Below, in pieces: positions 1 to 6,607 of a stretch of DNA of 8,597 nucleotides. The notes beneath the pieces are model-generated. The model was not told the DNA's origin, did no database searches, and worked only from the letters and a program-made list of their open reading frames with translations. This DNA is from an uncultured beta proteobacterium (lineage in GTDB: Bacteria; Pseudomonadota; Gammaproteobacteria; Burkholderiales; Burkholderiaceae_C). Location of the stretch: contig CAIXMC010000028.1 in the NCBI GenBank assembly GCA_903920405.1, positions 1 to 8,597 of the forward strand. Reading direction: 5' to 3'. How positions within the stretch are numbered: the stretch's first letter is position 1; the number at the start of each line of letters is the position of its first letter. The position numbers and the translations under genes are program-made.

Positions 1-162
1 AGTTTTGTGCATTTGCAGCAGATGTCGCTGTGCAATCTCATCAGCAACGCTTACCAATGGAAGCGTGATTTATTCACCCCAGTCATTGAATCTTTTGTCC
101 GTAGTTTTATTCCTGGAAAAGAGCACTTACTACCACAATTTTACCGCACTGTCAATGCGTAA
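1..162 (+). CDS. C-terminal end of an unrecognised protein (partial, 5' end outside window)
   Basis: The reading frame is open from base 1 and stops at TAA 160-162, giving 53 residues that begin SFVHLQQMSLCNLISNAYQW and end LLPQFYRTVNA. The piece is rich in aromatic and aliphatic residues and looks like the final helices of a globular enzyme. It has no low-complexity sequence and no transmembrane-type run. I do not recognise the family. It points toward vapC and converges on it with a 75-bp gap. No convincing T-tract terminator lies in that gap, only a weak AGTGA/TCACT hairpin at about 184-200. The frame could be fortuitous, because only 53 codons are visible and the start lies outside the window, but the sequence looks protein-like. 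Function: unknown. Confidence 0.5.
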   Translation, partial: SFVHLQQMSLCNLISNAYQWKRDLFTPVIESFVRSFIPGKEHLLPQFYRTVNA

Positions 163-237
163 GTCCTACTTCAGTTGAGTGAGTGAGTTTGCTTCACTTT
201 CAGCATGAACCAGTGACCGCCATCCATATCTTAAAGA

Positions 238-654
238 TTAAAGTGGTGACACCATCGGAATCACTTGATTGCCGTGGCGGCGATAGACGAAAAAATCGCT
301 GTCCAAAGTCAGCACCAAGCAGGGATTATGCAGCTCTGACATGCGTACCAGACAGGCATCCGCCAACGAGGCAGGCACGTTGTCATAACGACAAAACAGT
401 TCGCGTACAGCCCTCACCTGATCTGAAAGTGACATTGCCACCTGCACCACACCTCGTTCAATCAGGGCCAAGGCTCGAGAAGGATCAAATCCCGAACGCG
501 ACAACAAAAAACATACCTCAGCCACCACTGCCTCACAGGTGAAAAACGGCGCCGAGTATTGGGAAAACTGCGCTTTTGCCCACGCATGGTATGTGTCACC
601 ACTGCAATGCAATGCGACCCACGGCCCTGTATCCAAAATAATATGGCCGTTCAT
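238..654 (-). CDS. vapC: PIN-domain ribonuclease toxin, VapC type
   Basis: This is a 138-residue protein with the four acidic positions expected of a PIN nuclease: D8 in ILDTGPWVAL, E46 in VVAEV, D99 in SLADACL, and D118 with D120 in LTLDSDFFVYRR. In this family the acidic cluster binds Mg2+ and cleaves RNA, typically tRNA or rRNA, to stop translation when the antitoxin is lost. The frame stays open upstream to 720, but I chose ATG 654-652. MNGHIILDTGPW puts the first catalytic Asp at its usual distance from the start. This ATG also shares bases with the antitoxin stop (ATGA, 654-651), the arrangement of translationally coupled TA pairs. Length is typical and all catalytic acids are present, so the toxin appears intact. 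The VapC assignment rests on the fold and operon layout. The RNA target cannot be read from the sequence. Confidence 0.88.
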   Translation of the reverse strand: MNGHIILDTGPWVALHCSGDTYHAWAKAQFSQYSAPFFTCEAVVAEVCFLLSRSGFDPSRALALIERGVVQVAMSLSDQVRAVRELFCRYDNVPASLADACLVRMSELHNPCLVLTLDSDFFVYRRHGNQVIPMVSPL

Positions 655-893
655 ACGCGGCCAAAATCTTTCAGATGATCCATGTTGGACGATAAATCCG
701 GATGCCCACCACTGAAACAACCGACGAGATCACCGGCCTGATCCAGTGCTGAAGCGGCTGCCGCTTTTCGTTGCGCCACAAATGCGGCCAGCGCACGGCG
801 TACCAGCTCAGACTTGCTGAGGTGTGCTTGCTCGCTCAGTCGAAGCAACTCCTGCTCCAAGGCAGATGGAATCTTGAGGGTTAATGTGTTCAT
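651..893 (-). CDS. Ribbon-helix-helix (CopG/VapB-type) antitoxin
   Basis: This is an 80-residue protein. Residues 1-45 fit a ribbon-helix-helix DNA-binding fold: a short beta strand (MNTLTLKIP), helix one (ALEQELLRLSEQAHL), a turn with the common SKSELVRRAL second-helix start, then a helix to about residue 45. Residues 46-80 (from about ASALDQAGDLVGCF to the DHLKDFGRV end) resemble the toxin-binding tail of CopG-type antitoxins paired with PIN toxins. By family knowledge, the dimer binds its own promoter and the tail blocks the toxin's active site. ATG is at 893-891 and the stop overlaps the vapC start by four bases. No Shine-Dalgarno sequence precedes the ATG. A -10-like TAATAT ends seven bases before it, so the mRNA may be leaderless. 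I leave the symbol blank because RHH antitoxins of PIN pairs carry several names. Confidence 0.88.
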   Translation of the reverse strand: MNTLTLKIPSALEQELLRLSEQAHLSKSELVRRALAAFVAQRKAAAASALDQAGDLVGCFSGGHPDLSSNMDHLKDFGRV

Positions 894-901
894 GCGCGCA
901 T
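892..901. promoter_or_regulatory. 10-bp perfect palindrome over the antitoxin start, candidate autorepression operator
   Basis: ATGCGCGCAT reads the same on both strands and includes the antitoxin ATG (893-891). Ribbon-helix-helix antitoxins usually bind short palindromes at their own promoter. This site sits between the proposed -10 (905-900) and the start codon, so a bound antitoxin could block both transcription and initiation. The operator role is inferred from position and symmetry only. A GC-rich 10-mer palindrome can arise by chance. Confidence 0.35.
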
Positions 902-928
902 ATTACAACAGGGTGATGAATGTGAAAA
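900..928 (-). promoter_or_regulatory. Candidate promoter for the antitoxin-toxin pair
   Basis: Read on the minus strand, TTTTCA (928-923) and TAATAT (905-900) are separated by 17 bases. Each matches four of six bases of the sigma-70 consensus. A start about seven bases beyond the -10 falls on or next to the antitoxin ATG at 893, which would make the transcript leaderless. This agrees with the absence of a Shine-Dalgarno sequence. The match is modest and rests on inspection alone. Read-through from glnD is an alternative source of transcript. Confidence 0.3.
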
Positions 929-953
929 AATAAAGAAAACAATAGCAATGTAT

Positions 954-989
954 CCTTATCCCATAAGGGCTACAGGCACTTTTTATGGG
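954..989. repeat. Inverted repeats in the glnD-antitoxin spacer
   Basis: CCTTAT (954-959) can pair with ATAAGG (963-968) across a 3-base loop. Alternatively CCCATAA (960-966) can pair with TTATGGG (983-989) across 16 bases. The two structures share bases and exclude each other. They lie 46-81 bp past the glnD stop. No T-run follows on the minus strand, so this is a poor intrinsic terminator. It could be a processing or pausing hairpin, or nothing. The rest of the 141-bp spacer (894-1034) shows no gene on either strand. Confidence 0.25.
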
Positions 990-1034
990 TGAAAAATTCT
1001 TTCATCATTCGGGATGGCCAGGATGCCATGACAG

Positions 1035-3641
1035 TTAGCCCAACGCCTCCAATAGCTCGGTCTCTATGGTGATTTGGTCCCGGTTGTTTTGCAGTGCTGT
1101 GCCTTGAATCAAAAAAGTGTCTTCCACCCGTTCACCCAGCGTGGATATTTTGGCCAGTTGCAAGTTGATTTTGTGTGTAGCCAAAACTCTGGCCACGCTG
1201 TACAACAGCCCTACCCTGTCACTGGCTGAAATGTTGAGCAGCCAGCGCTGTGCTTTGTCATCAGGTTTTAGACTGACGCGCGGTGTCAGGGGGAAACTTT
1301 TCACACGCCTGGATACACGGCCTCGACTGACCGCGGGCAATGGACCTGCTGCGGCAATCACACGCGCCAGATCAACCTCGATCATGCTGATGAGTTCACG
1401 GTAATGGCCGGTCAGTCGGGTGGTCACGATCTGAAAGGTATCTAACGCATAGTTGTTTTTGGTGGTGTGGATGCGGGCATCCAGAATGCTGAAGTCACTG
1501 CGGTCAAAATAACCACAAATTCGGGCAAACAAATCTTCCTGGTCCGGGGTATAGACCAACACCTGCAGGCCTTCGCCTACGGGAGAAGGACGTGCTCTGA
1601 CCACGGGGGTTTGAAGCCCCAGATAGCGTGACAGCTTGCGTGTGTGCCAGGCAATTTCAACTGCATCGTGGCGCATGAAATAACCCACGTCGAGCGTCGC
1701 CCACAGGGCTTTGTGCGACTCAAACGGTTGGGCGTGCAGGGCGAGTTCAATCAGGGCATCGCGCTGGCGCTCTTGAACTTCAGCATGAACATCTGGCGCG
1801 TGACCGCCGAGTGCGCGTGAAGTGGATCGGTACAAGTCTTCCAGCAGTTTGCCCTTCCAGGCATTCCAGACCGTGGGGCTGGTGCCACGGATATCGGCCA
1901 CTGTGAACAGGTAGAGCGCCGTCAGGGTGCGTTCGTTGCCAACACGTTTGGCAAAGTCGGTAATCACGTTGGGGTCACTGTGGTCTGCTTTTTGGGCAAG
2001 ATTGCTCATGGTCAGGTGTTCTTGCACCAGAAATTCAATCAATCGGGCATCTTCACCCGTGATGTCGTATTGTTTGCAAAAGCGCCTGACCTCTACAGCT
2101 CCCAGACTGGCGTGGTCGCCGCCTCTGCCCTTGGCTATGTCGTGAAACAGGGCTGCCACATACAACACCCAGGGTTTTTCCATGCCACTGGCCAATTGCG
2201 AGCAAAAAGGATATTCGTGGGCATGTTCGGCAATGAAAAAACGCCGCACATTGCGAAGCACCATCAAAATGTGCTGATCGACTGTATAAACATGAAACAG
2301 GTCGTGCTGCATCTGCCCCACAATTTTGAGAAAGACTTTCAGATAGCGCCCCAGAACCGAGGTCTCGTTCATCAGCCGCAGGGTGTGGGTCAATCCATGA
2401 GGGTGCAATAAAATTTGCTTGAAGGTGCTGCGATTGACAGGATCGTGGCGAAACGAGCGGTTCATCAAAACCCGTGCGTTGTACAGCGCACGCAGGGTTC
2501 TCGCTGATAAACCTTGCAGCCCTGTATGGCGTTGATACACCCAAAAAGTTTCCAGAATGGCGTGCGGTTTACGCCGATACAGATCGTCACTGACGACCTC
2601 GACCATGCCCGCCTTGTCCAAAAAATCCTCAGTCAAGGATCGCAGCGGGGGAGGCGGATACGTACTTGCAGTTAACCGATCTTCAATATTAAGCAGAAAA
2701 ATCTGGTTGAGCTGAGTCACGGCCTTGGCAGCCCAGTAGTAGTGGCGCATCAGCTCTTCGCTTGGGCGAACAAAGGCGCGATGATCGGTGCTGACATCAG
2801 GTGCTTTGTATCCAAAAGACTGGGCAATAGCGTTTTGAAGGTCAAACACCAAACGGTCTTCGCGGCGGTGAGCCATCAGGTGCAGACGTGTGCGAATCAG
2901 CCTCAACATGGCTTCGTTGCGCTTGATTTGCCTGACCTCAAACGCTGTGGCCAGGCCAGCTTTGGCCAGTGCATCCCAGTCGCTGCCCAAACCTGCCGCT
3001 TTAGTGACCCACAAAATCACCTGCAAGTCACGCAGACCGCCGGGTGACTCTTTGCAGTTAGGCTCCAATGCATAAAAGGTATCGTCAAACTTGCTGTGAC
3101 GCTGCTGCATCTCCAGTGTTTTTGCTACAAAAAATGAGTGGGGATGGATGGCAGAAAAAAATTTCTCATGAAATTCATCAAATAAGGTCTGGCTGCCGGT
3201 GATCAGGCGTGCTTCAAGCAGCGATGTTTGCACAGTCACATCTTTGGCAGATTCGCTCAGGCATTCTTCAATCGTTCGCACACTAGAACCCATGTCCAGA
3301 CTGGCATCCCAACAACTGCCGATGAACCCCTCAATGCGTTCTCTCAGGACATCATCCGTATCGACAGACTGATCATCGGGCAACAACACAAGGACATCAA
3401 TATCAGAATAGGGGAAAAGTTCCTCGCGACCAAACCCACCGACAGCCAACAAGGCAAAAGGCGCGTCCAGGCCGGCTTGTTCCCATAATTGCTTCAAACA
3501 GGCATCAGCCAGGCGCGACAAACCCAGTAAAAAGGCATGAACTTCCCCAGTAGAAGATCCAGCCGCCATAGAGGCAAGTAAAGCAGCCTTGTTAACTCGA
3601 AATGTGTTGGGCATGGGTGTGAAAGGGGTGTTGCTGACCAT
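1035..3641 (-). CDS. glnD: Bifunctional PII uridylyltransferase / uridylyl-removing enzyme
   Basis: GlnD is the cytoplasmic glutamine sensor of the Ntr system. It uridylylates PII proteins (GlnB/GlnK) when glutamine is low and removes UMP when glutamine is high. Numbered from ATG 3641 (868 residues), the N-terminal nucleotidyltransferase domain has GGFGREELFPYSDID at about 68-82, with catalytic D80 and D82, and the family motif SPGGLRDLQ near 199. The HD domain that removes UMP carries FHVYTVDQH near 449 and the metal-binding LFHDIAKGRGGDH, with H500 and D501. Two glutamine-binding ACT domains follow, at about 691-765 and 800-868. All domains are complete. Start choice: the frame extends to TTG 3665, but ATG 3641 has AAAGGA just upstream (spacing short), and ATG 3614 is a further option without a Shine-Dalgarno sequence. 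From 3641 it overlaps the end of map by 50 bp, so translational coupling is likely. Identity is secure; only the start is open. Confidence 0.97.
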   Translation of the reverse strand: MVSNTPFTPMPNTFRVNKAALLASMAAGSSTGEVHAFLLGLSRLADACLKQLWEQAGLDAPFALLAVGGFGREELFPYSDIDVLVLLPDDQSVDTDDVLRERIEGFIGSCWDASLDMGSSVRTIEECLSESAKDVTVQTSLLEARLITGSQTLFDEFHEKFFSAIHPHSFFVAKTLEMQQRHSKFDDTFYALEPNCKESPGGLRDLQVILWVTKAAGLGSDWDALAKAGLATAFEVRQIKRNEAMLRLIRTRLHLMAHRREDRLVFDLQNAIAQSFGYKAPDVSTDHRAFVRPSEELMRHYYWAAKAVTQLNQIFLLNIEDRLTASTYPPPPLRSLTEDFLDKAGMVEVVSDDLYRRKPHAILETFWVYQRHTGLQGLSARTLRALYNARVLMNRSFRHDPVNRSTFKQILLHPHGLTHTLRLMNETSVLGRYLKVFLKIVGQMQHDLFHVYTVDQHILMVLRNVRRFFIAEHAHEYPFCSQLASGMEKPWVLYVAALFHDIAKGRGGDHASLGAVEVRRFCKQYDITGEDARLIEFLVQEHLTMSNLAQKADHSDPNVITDFAKRVGNERTLTALYLFTVADIRGTSPTVWNAWKGKLLEDLYRSTSRALGGHAPDVHAEVQERQRDALIELALHAQPFESHKALWATLDVGYFMRHDAVEIAWHTRKLSRYLGLQTPVVRARPSPVGEGLQVLVYTPDQEDLFARICGYFDRSDFSILDARIHTTKNNYALDTFQIVTTRLTGHYRELISMIEVDLARVIAAAGPLPAVSRGRVSRRVKSFPLTPRVSLKPDDKAQRWLLNISASDRVGLLYSVARVLATHKINLQLAKISTLGERVEDTFLIQGTALQNNRDQITIETELLEALG

Positions 3642-4455
3642 ATTCCTTTGCAAAATCCGTGACAAAAGCCGGCAAGGGTGGGCTGCCTGCCGATAGCGTC
3701 AGCACTTCATAACCTGTGGGTGTGACCAACACCGTATGTTCCCATTGGGCAGAGAGGGAGCGGTCTTTGGTGACGATAGTCCAGCCATCGCCCACCTCGC
3801 GCACTTCACGGCGACCGGCGTTAAGCATAGGCTCGATGGTGATGGTCATTCCTGACTCGAGTTTTTCAAGCGTGCCGGGCTGACCATAGTGAAGGATCTG
3901 GGGTTCTTCATGAAAAGCGCGCCCAATGCCGTGCCCGCAATATTCACGTACCACGCTGAGGCCATGCCTTTGCGCAAAGGTTTGAATGGCAAAACCAACA
4001 CTCCCCAGGTGAACACCTTCTTTCACCTGCATGATGCCTTTCCATAAGGCTTCGTAAGTAAGGTGGCAAAGCCTTTTTGCCGCCACCGAGACATGGCCGA
4101 CCATGAACATGCGGCTGCAATCGCCATGCCAGCCGTCTTTGATGAGGGTCACATCCACATTCACAATGTCGCCATTTTTCAAAGGCTTGTCATTGGGAAT
4201 ACCGTGGCAGACCTGGTGATTGACGGAAGTACAAATCGACTTGGGGTAAGGGTATTGACCTTTGGGGGAATAATGCAGAGGCGCTGAAACAGCACCCAAC
4301 ACACGGGTGGTGTGTTCTTCGGCCAGACGATCCAGTTGATTGGTGGTCATGCCGAGTTTGACAAAAGGTGTCAGGTAGTCCAGAAGTTCGCTGGCCAGCC
4401 TGCCAGCCACGCGCATTTTGGCAATATCGTCAGTGTTTTTGTAGGTGATCGGCAT
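3592..4455 (-). CDS. map: Type I methionine aminopeptidase
   Basis: This cytosolic metalloenzyme removes the initiator Met from nascent proteins after deformylation and is normally essential. The 287-residue protein has the complete pita-bread metal site in order: D101 (NVDV), D112 (GWHGDCSRMF), H175 (YCGHGIGRAFHEEP), E208 (ITIEPM) and E239 (WEHTVLV). The substrate-facing H84 (VCHGIP) is also present. There is no N-terminal zinc-finger extension. It is slightly longer than the roughly 264-residue E. coli enzyme because of a tail after about residue 265 that ends in a His-rich stretch (HPFHTHAQHISS); part of that tail is the sequence overlapping glnD. ATG 4455 gives the standard MPITYKNTDDIAKMRVAG start. 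No strong Shine-Dalgarno sequence precedes it, and it overlaps the upstream gene's stop by 26 bp. The mRNA just upstream is C/A-rich and likely unstructured. map beside glnD is a common betaproteobacterial pairing. Confidence 0.97.
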   Translation of the reverse strand: MPITYKNTDDIAKMRVAGRLASELLDYLTPFVKLGMTTNQLDRLAEEHTTRVLGAVSAPLHYSPKGQYPYPKSICTSVNHQVCHGIPNDKPLKNGDIVNVDVTLIKDGWHGDCSRMFMVGHVSVAAKRLCHLTYEALWKGIMQVKEGVHLGSVGFAIQTFAQRHGLSVVREYCGHGIGRAFHEEPQILHYGQPGTLEKLESGMTITIEPMLNAGRREVREVGDGWTIVTKDRSLSAQWEHTVLVTPTGYEVLTLSAGSPPLPAFVTDFAKEYGQQHPFHTHAQHISS

Positions 4456-6367
4456 GGGCTTTGAAATCTACCAGGAAGATGGGTTGGTCAATGGGTTGGT
4501 GGTTCTGGTCGTGGTTGGGCTGTTCGTTGCGTTGCAATAGCAGGCTCAAGGTATGGTCTTGCTGCCAGCGGGTTCTGTCCAACACAGGTTCAGCAAAGCC
4601 TAAATCATCCGGCCACAGCGTGCTGGTGTGATCCGGTGCGTAGTGGGGGGCGGGTAAATAAGTGGCGACCATGCGGTTGTGGGTCAGGTCACCACGGTAG
4701 ATAACGTAAGCATTGTCGCGCTCGTCCAAAACAATGTCGGGGCGGCTGATGGGAATTTGCAGTGTGCCATCACCTTGCAGATGAAAAGCCTGGGTTCGGT
4801 CAGAGATCACCTGGTGATGCCAGCTCTTGCCGTCAAAGCGCAGGTGTTGGTATTGGGGAATGGCATTGGCATCGTCGGCATAAAACACAATGTGAGGGTG
4901 GTTGCGACTGTCGAGCGCCATGCTGCATTGGTTCATGAGATTGCACCCCGGTGACACAGGGTGAATGGTTTCTGCATTGACCTGTGTGATGGGGAGTTGG
5001 TAGGCGCGTCCTTGTGAAGTTGTCCAGTTCAAGCCGTTGTTGGCGGAACGGGCATAACAGATATTGATGTTATTGATGCGATGCTCTTCACCCAGAGTGT
5101 GGGTTCGCCATACAAACGACAGGTGCAGTGTGCCATCTGTGCCTACAGCGGGGTGATTCCAGTAGGCGTTGCTGGTCCAGGGTTTTTGTTCTGCACCGCT
5201 CAAAATGGCCTGGGGATGGTCTGCCCAGATTTGGCTGCTTTCGTCATAGGTTTTAAGGCGGGCGGTGCCCTTGTTATGCACACCATCGCGGTAAAGCAGA
5301 GTGAGTGGGTAGCCGTGATGAGGCAGGATAAACGTGGGGTATGTCACCTGCTCTTCATGAACGCCCGTCATGGCCAGTTCGTCCGTCCAGTGGGTGATGG
5401 TGTTGGGCGCTGTACTGCGGCGGTAACGCAAATGTGTGGCATGGAGGGCGTAACTGATGTGCAGGTGACCCGCGCGATCCACTCCCAAACTGATGCTGTT
5501 GTGAGCATCTTTCAGGTTGTAGTGACCCGGCATGTCATAGGTTTGCAAAGTCAGGGTGGCCAGGTGGCGCTGCACCAGTCGCAAAGTGTGATCATCTACA
5601 TAAAAACCAGTGGTTTGCAAACCTTGGTAAGTCAATATGCCATGATGCCTGAAGATCACGGTGTTGATGGTATTGCCTGCCCAGGCCATGCCCAAAGGGT
5701 GCTGTGCCGTGATGGAAAGTAGGAAGGGGTAGGACGGCGGAGGCAAGCTGTGGGGCAATGCGTGGGGGGCTGGTTTTTCAGCTTCATGGGGGTTGTGGGT
5801 ATTGTGGGTGTCATCGGTCTTTTTGGCCAACCAGGGCGACTGTGCCACCAGCCCCATGTCAGTCAGTTGCTGCTGCGCGCGTGCAGGGGCTAACAGGTTG
5901 GCATCCAGATGGGGCGCGCCCGTGTGGATAGCCTGTTCAAAGTGTTGACGGGTTTGCAGCGTTTGCCCGGCAGCAGCCGCTGCACGCGCCAAACTGTTGT
6001 GGACACCTGAAATAAGCACCTGGCTGATGATCTTTTTGCTACACCCCCAATCTTGTGCCAAACGGGTAAATTGGCGGGCTGGTTCGGTGTGGCCAAGTTG
6101 GGCATGGCCAGCAGCACACAGCAAAGCGAGCTTGGCACGGTCAGGGTGATGCTGCAGGGTTTCCAAACTAATCTTTGCCAGATTTTGCCAGTCGCCAAAC
6201 TGCCATTGGGAACGACTGCACTCCAGCAAATTTTCATCGTAGGGCACTAAACTTTGGGTATCATTTTGGCCTGTAACGCGCTCTGGCTCTGCGTGAGTAG
6301 CTATGATTTTTGATTGTGATGGACGACGTGTGAACCAGGATGTGATGTGAGTGAAAAAGCGGGTCAT
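4430..6367 (-). CDS. TPR-like plus BNR_4-type beta-propeller protein, possible polysaccharide-active
   Basis: This 645-residue protein has three parts. Residues 42-170 are helical and TPR-like (QWQFGDWQNLAK, TLQHHPDRAKLALL, GHTEPARQFTRLAQDWGC); I recall this module beside surface-polysaccharide glycosyltransferases and methyltransferases. Residues 183-215 are a His/Pro/Asn-rich linker. Residues 216-615 look like a BNR_4 propeller, with repeated G-x-L-H-I/L-S blade strands such as DRAGHLHISYALH and TDGTLHLSFVW. Within it HNSISLGVD (H289), YALHATHLRYRRS (H308), VTYPTF (Y343) and LLYRDGVHNKG (R360) resemble the catalytic His/Tyr/Arg set of PL24/PL25-type ulvan lyases as I remember them. That is inference, not an alignment. 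No signal peptide or membrane helix is seen; the start MTRFFTHITSWFTRRPSQSK is basic without a hydrophobic core, so the product seems cytosolic. ATG 6367 lacks a clear Shine-Dalgarno sequence. The stop lies 26 bp inside map, so the two are probably cotranscribed. The substrate is unknown. Confidence 0.8.
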   Translation of the reverse strand: MTRFFTHITSWFTRRPSQSKIIATHAEPERVTGQNDTQSLVPYDENLLECSRSQWQFGDWQNLAKISLETLQHHPDRAKLALLCAAGHAQLGHTEPARQFTRLAQDWGCSKKIISQVLISGVHNSLARAAAAAGQTLQTRQHFEQAIHTGAPHLDANLLAPARAQQQLTDMGLVAQSPWLAKKTDDTHNTHNPHEAEKPAPHALPHSLPPPSYPFLLSITAQHPLGMAWAGNTINTVIFRHHGILTYQGLQTTGFYVDDHTLRLVQRHLATLTLQTYDMPGHYNLKDAHNSISLGVDRAGHLHISYALHATHLRYRRSTAPNTITHWTDELAMTGVHEEQVTYPTFILPHHGYPLTLLYRDGVHNKGTARLKTYDESSQIWADHPQAILSGAEQKPWTSNAYWNHPAVGTDGTLHLSFVWRTHTLGEEHRINNINICYARSANNGLNWTTSQGRAYQLPITQVNAETIHPVSPGCNLMNQCSMALDSRNHPHIVFYADDANAIPQYQHLRFDGKSWHHQVISDRTQAFHLQGDGTLQIPISRPDIVLDERDNAYVIYRGDLTHNRMVATYLPAPHYAPDHTSTLWPDDLGFAEPVLDRTRWQQDHTLSLLLQRNEQPNHDQNHQPIDQPIFLVDFKAHADHLQKH

Positions 6368-6404
6368 GATGTGTCATTGGGTGGTGGCATGGCTGTGAAT
6401 AGAC

Positions 6405-6424
6405 ATGGTCACGCAAGTGACCAT
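6405..6424. promoter_or_regulatory. Perfect palindrome with 8-bp arms, candidate operator in the divergent promoter region
   Basis: ATGGTCAC (6405-6412) and GTGACCAT (6417-6424) are exact inverted copies separated by GCAA. The centre lies about 47 bp from the propeller gene's ATG and about 65 bp upstream of the -10 proposed for the sensor gene. Sixteen paired positions in a 20-bp site is the size and symmetry of a dimeric repressor or activator site. As RNA it would also form an 8-bp hairpin in the propeller gene's leader. The regulator is not identifiable. Confidence 0.45.
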
Positions 6425-6453
6425 CGTGGTGAGGGGTGCAATTTGAACCGCAC

Positions 6454-6482
6454 CTGAAACGCACCCTCGATTAGACTATAAC
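6454..6482 (+). promoter_or_regulatory. Candidate sigma-70 promoter for the sensor gene
   Basis: CTGAAA (6454-6459, four of six consensus) and TATAAC (6477-6482, five of six) are separated by 17 bases. The predicted start near 6489 gives a leader of about 120 nt to ATG 6608, or 190 nt to ATG 6680. Two CGCACC direct repeats 11 bp apart (6449-6454 and 6460-6465) flank the -35. The opposite strand of the -10 reads TATAGT, but I find no good -35 for it, so a promoter for the propeller gene is not established here. Confidence 0.4.
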
Positions 6483-6607
6483 CAAAATTTTCTTCCCGAT
6501 AAGGATACGCCCCTTGGCACTGCTCTGCCTTCCTGGTGAAAGGCTGATTTTGGGAAGTTATTTTTAGCCATATCCTCATCTCATCTCATCAAGCACAGGT
6601 AGCAAAA
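6483..6607. other. Leader region of the sensor gene with a CTCAT triple repeat
   Basis: No gene is visible here. Three tandem CTCAT units (6575-6589) lie 18 bp before the first ATG. AGGT at 6597-6600 is a plausible Shine-Dalgarno sequence seven bases before ATG 6608. No riboswitch-like conserved structure is recognised. Confidence 0.4.

Noticed and set aside
177..205. GAGT tandem and AGTGA/TCACT hairpin between the left partial gene and vapC as a terminator
   Set aside because: Only a 5-bp stem with no T-run on either strand; too weak to call.
183..542. 119-residue plus-strand open frame opposite vapC
   Set aside because: Antisense shadow of a well-supported PIN-domain toxin; composition is low-complexity and basic, with no recognisable domain.
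654..720. Longer vapC start at 720 within the antitoxin gene
   Set aside because: It would add 22 residues before the canonical PIN start; the ATGA overlap at 654-651 explains initiation better.
2053..2544. 163-residue minus-strand frame inside glnD
   Set aside because: Out-of-frame shadow. The glnD frame is intact with HD motifs on both sides, so it is not a frameshifted or nested gene.
4481..4520. GGGTTGGT-type G/T-rich run, possible G-quadruplex
   Set aside because: It lies within the propeller coding sequence and encodes its Asn/Gln/Pro-rich tail. G-runs are mostly of two, and in the mRNA it is C/A-rich, so a functional G4 is not supported.
5081..5722. 213-residue plus-strand open frame opposite the propeller gene
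   Set aside because: The minus-strand frame has clear blade motifs and is continuous for 645 codons; the opposite frame shows no domain and has no supporting initiation signal.
5780..5820. Short GTGGGT-type repeats as a minisatellite
   Set aside because: They are codon-level repeats of the His/Asn linker, too short and irregular to be a tandem array.
6261..6464. 67-residue minus-strand frame overlapping the start of the propeller gene
   Set aside because: His/Arg-rich with no family resemblance; it overlaps the propeller start out of frame and runs across the palindrome.
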